In this document: one piece after another, positions 7,592-12,872 of the stretch
Position numbering within the stretch: the stretch's first letter is position 1
How the letters are laid out: every line of letters starts with the position of its first letter
Assembly: GCA_905371725.1 (NCBI GenBank)
Contig: CAJPML010000006.1
Location: 1 to 12,872 of the forward strand
From: Leptotrichia sp. oral taxon 215
Lineage (GTDB): Bacteria; Fusobacteriota; Fusobacteriia; Fusobacteriales; Leptotrichiaceae
Direction of reading: 5' to 3'
DNA: 12,872 bases
The notes under the pieces: model-generated
The model's input: only the letters and a program-made list of their open reading frames with translations
Database searches by the model: none
Told to the model about the DNA's origin: nothing
Program-made: the position numbers and the translations under genes

Positions 7592-8065
7592 TTATAAAGA
7601 AACTAAATATGAAACAAGCTCTTCTTCTATTTCCTTATTGTATTTTCCAGTTCTGAAGTTATATTTTATTTCATCAAACTGTTCAGGATTTTCAGACATG
7701 TATTTCTGAACAACTTTAGGAAATTCAGTTAAAAAAACTTCCGATTTCTTCCCGTTGTCTGCAAACAGTGTAGGAATCCTTGTTACTCCAGTAGCTTTCA
7801 GAAGCAGATCATGAGCTTCTTCCCTTGTACTGTATTCTATTTTTATTCTATCATTCAATTCAGAAAATTTTTCCAGAAAGGAAACAACTGCACGGCAGTC
7901 AGGACAGTAAACCTCAGCAACAGCAAGAATTTTAATTTCCTTGCTGATGTTTTTTATTTTTTGTACAGTTTCCTCCGAAAAAATAATTTTATTTATTATT
8001 TTAAGCTGTCTTTCCTTATTTTCCATATTTCCTTCAGAATTAAGATATTCTTCAAATGTAGGCAT
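7592..8065 (-). CDS. Thioredoxin-like protein with CPDC motif
   Basis: A 157-residue cytoplasmic protein, with no signal peptide, that resembles the thioredoxin-fold group Thioredoxin_9. The redox motif is Cys54-Pro-Asp-Cys57 after a hydrophobic strand (IKILAVAEVYCPDC). The conserved cis-proline is in RIPTL at Pro98. An N-terminal helix of about 40 residues precedes the fold, as is usual in this group, and a charged C-terminal helix follows. The likely role is dithiol-disulphide exchange, but the partner is unknown. The CPDC centre differs from the CGPC of true thioredoxin and CPHC of DsbA, so its redox potential may lie elsewhere. The ribosome binding site is AAAGGAGTG just upstream on the minus strand. 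It is transcribed alone and converges on the trmN6 operon. Confidence 0.82.
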   Translation of the reverse strand: MPTFEEYLNSEGNMENKERQLKIINKIIFSEETVQKIKNISKEIKILAVAEVYCPDCRAVVSFLEKFSELNDRIKIEYSTREEAHDLLLKATGVTRIPTLFADNGKKSEVFLTEFPKVVQKYMSENPEQFDEIKYNFRTGKYNKEIEEELVSYLVSL

Positions 8066-8099
8066 ATTTAATCACTCCTTTATTTTATGTATATATTTA

Positions 8100-8105
8100 A
8101 TTATA
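8100..8105 (-). promoter_or_regulatory. Possible -10 of the thioredoxin-like gene
   Basis: A TATAAT hexamer on the minus strand, about 35 bp before the start codon. The DNA 17 bp upstream is T-rich and gives no convincing -35, so this is a weak call. Confidence 0.35.
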
Positions 8106-8132
8106 AATCAAAATGAAAAAAAAATAAAGTAA

Positions 8133-8161
8133 TTTATTTTTAACTTGAAATATGATAAAAT
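8133..8161 (+). promoter_or_regulatory. Probable promoter of the HAD/receiver operon
   Basis: TAAAAT at 8156-8161 with TG at 8153-8154 forms an extended -10. A poor -35 (TTTATT, 8133-8138) lies 17 bp upstream. The predicted leader is about 20 nt, just enough for the AGGAGGT site at 8174-8180. Confidence 0.45.
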
Positions 8162-8188
8162 CTTTTGATAGACAGGAGGTATAATTTA

Positions 8189-8992
8189 ATGTATAAGGCG
8201 GTAGTGAGTGATCTGGACGGAACATTGCTTAATGGAAATCACGCAATAGATGAATTTACGAAGGAAACAGTATCAGAAGTAATAAACAGAGGAATAAAGT
8301 TTTATATAGCGACTGGAAGAAGCTATTCAGGGGCAAAGGATATAATGGATAAGTTGGGACTGAAAATTCCTCTTATAACTTCTAACGGAGCAAGAATACT
8401 TGATGAAGAAGGCAAGGAAATATATGTTAATAATCTGGAAAAGAAATATTCTGATTCGATACTGGATATAGATTATAAGAAGAAGGGAAAAAGTATAGTT
8501 TTAAATGTCTATTCTGGAAATGACTGGTATGTAACGGAAGACAGAAGAGAATTTTATATGAAAATAAATCCTAAAAGAACTTTTTTTCCGGAAGTTACTA
8601 CACTAGAAAAACTTAAAACAAAGGAATTTACTAAAATATTTTTTCTTGGAGAACATGACGAGCTATTGGAACTGGAAAAAGAAATAGAAAATATTACAAA
8701 GGGAGAAGTAAATATTGCATTTGTTCTGGAACACTGCCTGGAGATTTTCAGTAAAGAAAGTGACAAGGCAAATGCGGCAAGATTTCTGCTTGAAAAGGAT
8801 GGACTGACATTGAAGGACAGTGTAGCTTTTGGAGATGGATGTAATGACTATAATCTTTTAAAACAAGCTGGAAAAGGTTACGTGATGGGAAATGCTTTGT
8901 ACAGGCTGAAAGAAGCTCTTCCTGAAAATGAAACAGTTGAAACAAATGCAGATAATGGAGTAGCAAAAAAATTAGTCGAATTATTTTTGTAA
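8189..8992 (+). CDS. Cof-type HAD-IIB phosphatase, first copy
   Basis: A 267-residue cytoplasmic phosphatase of the haloacid dehalogenase superfamily, subfamily IIB (Cof-like). Motif I is Asp8 and Asp10 in SDLDGTLL, motif II Thr42 in ATGRS, motif III Lys193 in DKANAARFLL, and motif IV Asp216 and Asp220 in FGDGCNDY. A long C2-type cap lies between motifs II and III. All catalytic residues are present. Members remove phosphate from sugar phosphates, nucleotides or cofactors such as FMN and PLP; the substrate cannot be read from sequence. I use the ATG at 8189, 8 bp after AGGAGGT, in preference to a TTG at 8165 that lies before that site. A close paralogue follows at 9433, and a receiver gene sits between them. 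Confidence 0.92.
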   Translation: MYKAVVSDLDGTLLNGNHAIDEFTKETVSEVINRGIKFYIATGRSYSGAKDIMDKLGLKIPLITSNGARILDEEGKEIYVNNLEKKYSDSILDIDYKKKGKSIVLNVYSGNDWYVTEDRREFYMKINPKRTFFPEVTTLEKLKTKEFTKIFFLGEHDELLELEKEIENITKGEVNIAFVLEHCLEIFSKESDKANAARFLLEKDGLTLKDSVAFGDGCNDYNLLKQAGKGYVMGNALYRLKEALPENETVETNADNGVAKKLVELFL

Positions 8993-9052
8993 AAATATTA
9001 TAAAATGTTAAAGTAAGTTAATTTATATAAAAATCTGAAGGGAGATGGAATT

Positions 9053-9415
9053 ATGAATAAAATAGCATTAGTTGTGGATGATACAGCATATATAAGAGCA
9101 GATATAAAGGAAATCCTGACAGATCAGGGGTATGAAGTCTATGAAGCCGGAGATGGACTGGAAGCTATAGAAATGTATAAAAAGATTAAGCCGATGATAG
9201 TAACAATGGATATTAATATGCCAAGACTTCATGGATTAAAAGCAGCACAAATAATAAGGGATTATGATCCTGAAGCCAAAATTATGCTCTGCAGTACAAT
9301 GATAACTTTTCAGAATTATGTAAGAATGGGAAAAGAAGCAGGAGTAAAAGGATTTTTATCAAAGCCTTTTACTGAAGAAGAATTTATGGAAGAACTAGCA
9401 AAATTATTTGTTTAA
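9053..9415 (+). CDS. Stand-alone response regulator receiver (CheY-like)
   Basis: A 120-residue protein made up of a single receiver domain with no output domain. The phosphorylation site is Asp53 in VTMDINMP, the acidic pocket is Asp9 and Asp10 in VVDDT, the switch residue is Ser81 in MLCSTM, and the conserved lysine is Lys104 in LSKPF. All are intact, so it should be phosphorylated by a histidine kinase on Asp53. No kinase, chemotaxis or flagellar gene is in the window. Single receivers act through protein-protein contacts, as CheY and Spo0F do. The gene lies 60 bp after one HAD phosphatase and 17 bp before its paralogue, so it is probably co-transcribed with them. A purine-rich site (AAGGGAGATGG) precedes the start. 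The partner is unknown. Confidence 0.92.
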   Translation: MNKIALVVDDTAYIRADIKEILTDQGYEVYEAGDGLEAIEMYKKIKPMIVTMDINMPRLHGLKAAQIIRDYDPEAKIMLCSTMITFQNYVRMGKEAGVKGFLSKPFTEEEFMEELAKLFV

Positions 9416-9432
9416 AAAAATGGGAGGAATGT

Positions 9433-10248
9433 ATGTATAAGGCAGTAATAAGTGATCTGGATGGAACATTGCTTAATGAAAAAGGCAAAGTGTCTGATTT
9501 TACAAGGAAAACAGTAAGAGAATTAATAGATAAAGGAATAAAGTTCTATATAGCGACAGGAAGAAACTATGGATTGGCAAAAGCTGTAATGAATGAACTG
9601 GGAATAACAATACCACTTATTTCTGCAAATGGTGCAAGGATAAATGATGAAAATGGAAAAGTTGTATTCGAAGATTTATTGGGACAGGAAGAAGTAGAGA
9701 AGATTATGGAAATAGATTACAGAAAATATGGAGGAAATATTTTCATGAATGTATTTTCAGGAGAAGAATGGCTCGTACCAATAGGGGCATTAGAATGTAT
9801 ATCAGAAGAAGAAAGAAAACATTTTCCTGAACTTCCTAAGGAAGTCTCAGAAGATGAGTTAAAAGAACTGGAAATACAGAAAATATTTTTTATAGGGGAA
9901 CACGAAGCTTTAGTTGAACTTGAAAAGGAAATTATTGAAAAAACAGGTGGAAAAGTGGCAGTAGCATTTGCAGATGAAAGATGTGCAGAATTTTTTTCAG
10001 AAACTGCAAATAAGGCAAATGCTGCAAAATTTCTTCTGGAAAGAGATGGGATAGATATAAAGGATGCTGTCAGTTTTGGCGATGGTGAAAATGACTATGA
10101 AATGCTCACAATGGCAGGAAAGGGTTTTGCAATGGGAAATGCCATATACAGACTGAAGGATATGCTGCCGGAAGATTTTGAAACAGTAGGGAAAAATAGT
10201 GAAGATGGTGAAGCAAAAAAACTTGCTGAGATATTTTTAAAGAATTAA
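9433..10248 (+). CDS. Cof-type HAD-IIB phosphatase, second copy
   Basis: A 271-residue paralogue of the gene at 8189, with the same four HAD motifs: Asp8 and Asp10 in SDLDGTLL, Thr42 in ATGRN, Lys194 in NKANAAKFLL, and Asp217 and Asp221 in FGDGENDYEML. The cap region is the more divergent part and includes an insertion-like EERKHFPELPKEVSEDELKE near 126-145, so substrates may differ. The first 46 bases of the two genes differ at only four positions, a sign of tandem duplication. The ribosome binding site GGGAGG is at 9422-9427. It is the last gene of this small operon, and no terminator follows for about 130 bp. The substrate is unknown. Confidence 0.92.
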   Translation: MYKAVISDLDGTLLNEKGKVSDFTRKTVRELIDKGIKFYIATGRNYGLAKAVMNELGITIPLISANGARINDENGKVVFEDLLGQEEVEKIMEIDYRKYGGNIFMNVFSGEEWLVPIGALECISEEERKHFPELPKEVSEDELKELEIQKIFFIGEHEALVELEKEIIEKTGGKVAVAFADERCAEFFSETANKANAAKFLLERDGIDIKDAVSFGDGENDYEMLTMAGKGFAMGNAIYRLKDMLPEDFETVGKNSEDGEAKKLAEIFLKN

Positions 10249-10266
10249 ACAGATAATTATGAAAAA

Positions 10267-10531
10267 ATGGAACTGAATTTCAGGAGAAGGGACTGTCTTA
10301 AAAAAATTGAAAAATAATGTAAAAACTATATTTATGAATTATTTAGAATTTCAAAATACAAAACAAGAAATAAATTTAGAAAAAGTCAACAACCTAATTT
10401 TTTTTAGGTAAATTTTGACTTTTTCTTTATGAATGACTGTTTTGTATAAGTGAAACTCTAGTAAATCAATAAATATGGTTTTCATATTTTTAAAATATGG
10501 GACAGTTTCTTTTATTCCTAGCTAGTTCCAT
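10267..10531. repeat. Gene-free stretch bounded by imperfect inverted repeats
   Basis: This covers most of the 307-bp space between two convergent genes. The 31 bases at 10267-10297 match the reverse complement of 10501-10531 at 20 positions. The outer eight (ATGGAACT) and the inner six (ACTGTC) are identical, at the same spacing. Similar ATGAAA-type bases continue just outside. Between the arms lie a strong hairpin (10379-10425) and a palindrome (CATATTTT-T-AAAATATG, 10483-10499). No coding frame is credible. It could be a small non-autonomous element (MITE), an insertion sequence remnant, or a long-range RNA stem. I see no clear target duplication. Confidence 0.4.
10379..10425. terminator. 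Hairpin between convergent genes, probable bidirectional terminator
   Basis: GAAAAAGTCAA (10379-10389) pairs perfectly with TTGACTTTTTC (10415-10425). An inner CCTAA/TTAGG stem (10393-10397 with 10404-10408) closes the loop. The outer arms provide A- and T-runs on both strands. It is the only terminator candidate for both the HAD operon and sppA. Confidence 0.72.
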
Positions 10532-10555
10532 TTTATTTCATATTGTAATTAATTA

Positions 10556-12349
10556 TTAAAATTCGAGTTTATATGGTAAATAATACATTGGTCTATTCTG
10601 ATTGTCTTCAATCAATTTATATTCATCAAAAAGTTTTGCACTTTTTGGAAGTCTTGCCTGTATTTGTGAAGTCAGACTGACTTTTTCAAGAACAAATGAA
10701 GATAACATTTTCAATGTTTTCTGAAAACTGATTTCGGTATATATGTTTTCTACTCTGTAGCCTTCTTTTAATTTAAGATCTCTTGCCATTGCATTTATTG
10801 TTTCTTCAAGTCCACCAATTTCATCGACAAGTTTAATGTTTTTCGCTTCATCTCCTAGCCAGATTTTTCCCTGTGCATAATTTTCAAGTATTGTATCATC
10901 TATTTTTCTGCTGGCAGAAACCCTTGATTTAAATTCTTTATAAGTAGAAAGCATTGATTCAGAAATCTTAGTTTTAGTTTCTTCAGTCAGTGGAGTAAAT
11001 GGATTATACATATCAGAATACTTTCCTTTTGAAATAGAGTTTGCTGTAACACCATATTTATTTTGTGCATTGTAAAATTTTGGTATCATTGAAACAACTC
11101 CTATTGAACCTGTAATTGTAGCATTGTCTGCAAAAACTTTGTTACCTGCCATTGAAATATAGTAACCACCTGATGCTGCAGTTTCAGACATTGAAACATA
11201 TATCGGAACACCTGCTTTTAATAAAGTCTGATATATAATTTCTGAAGCAAGTGCAGATCCTCCTGGAGAATTGACTCTTAATACTATTCCTTTCAAATTT
11301 TTAGTTTCAAGAGCTTTTTCAAGCTTAATGGCAATATTATCAGGTGCAATAGAGATAGTGTTGTCATTAGCCGTTGAATCATCTATAATAGCCCCTTCTG
11401 CATAAATTACGGCAATGGCATCATTACCTTTATTTTTAGCTTCTATTTCGCTACTATGATCTTCATAATAATCATATATATCTACCATTTTCTCATCTGT
11501 TATTCCAAGTCTCTGGGTAAGTTCCTGAAAGCCTTCAAGTTTATCTACCAGTTTTTTATCCCTTGCTGCAAACGGAGTAAGTGAAGTATTGTTACCATTT
11601 ACTATGTCATTATCTAAAGTATTTTTATCAATTTTACGCATTTTTGCAATATTATTAATAAATTTGTCATATCTGTTATCAAAAATTCTTGTTAATTCAG
11701 TCTTTAATTCATCTGACATTTTGTCACCTATATAATTTTCACCATAGGATTTATAGTTTCCTATTCTTACAACTTCCATATTTACACCTAAATTATCCAG
11801 TAATTTTTTATAGTATAAATTTGTATAATTATATCCAGTCAATGTAACATTTGCAGAAGCTGAAGGTATCATAATAATTTCATCAGCTATAGTTGCCAAA
11901 GGATAGTTCTGGTTCTCAAGGTATGTTCCATATGCATAGATTTTTTTATTATTTCTCTTAAGTTCAGCAAATTTTTTGTTAAGTTCTTCTATATTTGCAG
12001 AGGAAAGATCAACCTGATCTAGAGCAATTACAATACCTTTTATATCCTTATTTTCTTTAATGCTGTCAAGACTGTTTAATATATCCATAAAAGAAATATT
12101 GTATTTTTCAGAACCAGAAAATAATCCTTTTCCAATTATTTTATCTTCTGTTACTTGTGATACATTAAAGAGAACATAGTTATAATTTTTAAATTTATGA
12201 CTATTTTTGTCTTTAAATGTAAAATAAGTTATCATAGAAGTAATAAAAATGAAAAAAACTAAAAATAGTAAAGATAGTTTAAGAAAAAATGAGTATATCT
12301 CCTTTAATGTAAACATAAAAAAGCGTTTTATGTAATCAAAAAATTTCAT
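10556..12349 (-). CDS. sppA: Signal peptide peptidase SppA, 67-kDa type
   Basis: A 597-residue serine protease anchored by one transmembrane segment (about 21-43), which digests leftover signal peptides in the membrane. It has the long, duplicated form: a divergent N-terminal crotonase-like half (about 55-290) and a C-terminal peptidase S49 half (about 310-530). The catalytic pair is Lys200 in RIGNYKSYGE from the N-half and Ser365 in NSPGGSALASE from the C-half, matching Lys209 and Ser409 of E. coli SppA. Other family stretches are SETAASGGYYIS and ATITGSIGVV. The start has AAGGAGGT five bases upstream, and an extended -10 promoter precedes it. It lies back to back with the tRNA operon. Its substrates are likely to include signal peptides such as those of the FadA-like proteins, which is inference. 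Confidence 0.96.
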   Translation of the reverse strand: MKFFDYIKRFFMFTLKEIYSFFLKLSLLFLVFFIFITSMITYFTFKDKNSHKFKNYNYVLFNVSQVTEDKIIGKGLFSGSEKYNISFMDILNSLDSIKENKDIKGIVIALDQVDLSSANIEELNKKFAELKRNNKKIYAYGTYLENQNYPLATIADEIIMIPSASANVTLTGYNYTNLYYKKLLDNLGVNMEVVRIGNYKSYGENYIGDKMSDELKTELTRIFDNRYDKFINNIAKMRKIDKNTLDNDIVNGNNTSLTPFAARDKKLVDKLEGFQELTQRLGITDEKMVDIYDYYEDHSSEIEAKNKGNDAIAVIYAEGAIIDDSTANDNTISIAPDNIAIKLEKALETKNLKGIVLRVNSPGGSALASEIIYQTLLKAGVPIYVSMSETAASGGYYISMAGNKVFADNATITGSIGVVSMIPKFYNAQNKYGVTANSISKGKYSDMYNPFTPLTEETKTKISESMLSTYKEFKSRVSASRKIDDTILENYAQGKIWLGDEAKNIKLVDEIGGLEETINAMARDLKLKEGYRVENIYTEISFQKTLKMLSSFVLEKVSLTSQIQARLPKSAKLFDEYKLIEDNQNRPMYYLPYKLEF

Positions 12350-12376
12350 AGTTACCTCCTTAAATTAATATGCAGA

Positions 12377-12405
12377 ATTATAACATTTTAGAGGGCAAAT
12401 AGCAA
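12377..12405 (-). promoter_or_regulatory. Promoter of sppA
   Basis: On the minus strand: TTGCTA (12405-12400), a 17-bp spacer and TATAAT (12382-12377), with TG one base before the -10. It lies about 28 bp upstream of the start codon. Confidence 0.75.
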
Positions 12406-12410
12406 ATAAA

Positions 12411-12443
12411 TAAGAAAAAAGTAAGAAAAAATAAAAAAAGTTG
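12411..12443 (+). promoter_or_regulatory. A-rich tract upstream of the tRNA promoter, possible UP element
   Basis: An almost pure A/G run with several A5-A7 tracts lies directly before the TTGACA box. This is the position where UP elements contact the RNA polymerase alpha subunit in rRNA and tRNA promoters. Composition alone supports it. Confidence 0.45.
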
Positions 12444-12472
12444 TTGACATAACATCTAAATTATGATATTAT
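12444..12472 (+). promoter_or_regulatory. Promoter of the tRNA-Glu-Val-Asp-Thr operon
   Basis: TTGACA (12444-12449), a 17-bp spacer and TATTAT (12467-12472), with TG at 12464-12465 as an extended -10. A TATAAT at 12470-12475 would need a 20-bp spacer and is less likely. The first tRNA begins about 40 bp downstream. A small TCTGTG/CACAGA hairpin lies in the leader (12481-12501). Confidence 0.85.
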
Positions 12473-12512
12473 AATTCTTGTCTGTGAGAGAAATACACAG
12501 AAAAATAAATGT

Positions 12513-12587
12513 GCACCCTTCGTCTAGTGGTTAGGACATCGGGTTTTCATCCCGGCAACAGGGGTTCGATCCCCCTAGGGTGTACCA
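12513..12587 (+). tRNA. tRNA-Glu (anticodon UUC)
   Basis: A complete 75-nt tRNA with encoded CCA. The acceptor arm GCACCCT pairs with AGGGTGT, with a G-U first pair. The anticodon loop TTTTCAT gives TTC, and the T arm is AGGGG/CCCCT around TTCGATC. The conserved TCGTCTAGTGGTTAGGA stretch is typical of tRNA-Glu. Confidence 0.96.
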
Positions 12588-12625
12588 CAATTTAATAATA
12601 GCAATAATAAGTTGGATAATGAGAC

Positions 12626-12701
12626 GGTCGCATAGCTCAGTTGGGAGAGCACCTGCCTTACAAGCAGGGGGTCATTGGTTCGAGCCCAATTGTGACCACC
12701 A
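12626..12701 (+). tRNA. tRNA-Val (anticodon UAC)
   Basis: A complete 76-nt tRNA with encoded CCA. The acceptor arm GGTCGCA pairs with TGTGACC with one wobble. The anticodon stem CCTGC/GCAGG encloses CTTACAA, giving TAC. Anticodon UAC is the kind of valine tRNA that TrmN6 enzymes modify at A37, and A is indeed the base after the anticodon here. Confidence 0.96.
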
Positions 12702-12708
12702 TTTTTAT

Positions 12709-12785
12709 GGAGGTGTAGCTCAGTTGGTTAGAGTGCTTGCCTGTCACGCAAGATGTCGCGAGTTCGAGTCTCGTCACTTCCGCCA
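12709..12785 (+). tRNA. tRNA-Asp (anticodon GUC)
   Basis: A complete 77-nt tRNA with encoded CCA. The acceptor arm GGAGGTG pairs with CACTTCC. The anticodon stem CTTGC/GCAAG encloses CTGTCAC, giving GTC. It begins 7 bp after tRNA-Val, so both come from one transcript. Confidence 0.96.
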
Positions 12786-12818
12786 TTAATTCGACTTGCC
12801 TATAAAGGTAAATATTGT

Positions 12819-12872
12819 GCCGCTTTAGCTCATCTGGTAGAGCAGCTGACTTGTAATCAGCAGGTGGTTGGT
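12819..12872 (+). tRNA. tRNA-Thr (anticodon UGU), cut by window edge
   Basis: The first 54 nt of a tRNA: acceptor 5' strand GCCGCTT, D arm GCTC/GAGC, and anticodon stem GCTGA/TCAGC around CTTGTAA, giving TGT. The T arm and 3' acceptor strand lie beyond the window. It is 33 bp after tRNA-Asp. Confidence 0.92.

Noticed and set aside
8165..8188. TTG start for the first HAD gene
   Set aside because: It lies upstream of the AGGAGGT site; the ATG at 8189 is correctly spaced and gives the family's normal N-terminus.
8811..8966. Minus-strand frame within the first HAD gene
   Set aside because: A shadow of the HAD motif III-IV region, with no start signals.
12580..12789. Open frame of 69 codons on the plus strand
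   Set aside because: It runs through the tRNA-Val and tRNA-Asp genes; the peptide is a translation of tRNA sequence and has no ribosome binding site.

Overview
The window is AT-rich with strongly A/T-ending codons. It carries two tandem FadA-type adhesin genes, a family known mainly from fusobacteria, so the likely source is a member of the Fusobacteriota, probably near Leptotrichia. The assignment is by protein resemblance only; no rRNA is present to confirm it. The content is mostly chromosomal housekeeping. There is no CRISPR array, phage or intact insertion sequence.

Layout, left to right. (1) 1-1900: a promoter and a membrane-anchored PpiD/SurA-like peptidyl-prolyl isomerase that would help fold exported proteins. 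(2) 1954-3398: enolase with its own strong promoter and terminator. (3) 3452-4590: a consensus promoter, two coupled FadA-like adhesin genes, a long hairpin, a tRNA-Arg gene six bases later, and a second hairpin terminator. (4) 4610-7496: a compact operon of overlapping genes, radC, a short PSP1-domain protein, a full-length PSP1-domain protein (RicT type) and a tRNA1(Val) m6A37 methyltransferase of TrmN6 type. RicT and TrmN6 are also neighbours in Firmicutes. (5) 7518-8065: a bidirectional terminator and a convergent thioredoxin-like gene. (6) 8133-10248: two paralogous Cof-type HAD phosphatases with a stand-alone CheY-like receiver between them. (7) 10249-10555: a gene-free stretch with a strong hairpin, bounded by an imperfect inverted repeat. 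(8) 10556-12405: sppA on the minus strand with its promoter. (9) 12411-12872: a divergent tRNA operon, Glu-Val-Asp-Thr, cut by the window edge.

Several genes serve the cell envelope: the PPIase and SppA handle exported proteins and their signal peptides, and the FadA-like proteins are themselves exported. The most unusual point is the short PSP1 protein. It aligns without gaps to the RicT copy up to its stop codon, and the four cysteines of the first RicT iron-sulphur motif are replaced by F, Y, Y and W. Also worth a look are the tRNA-Arg gene, which has no obvious promoter of its own, and the inverted-repeat element at 10267-10531. I found no convincing new defence or mobile system.
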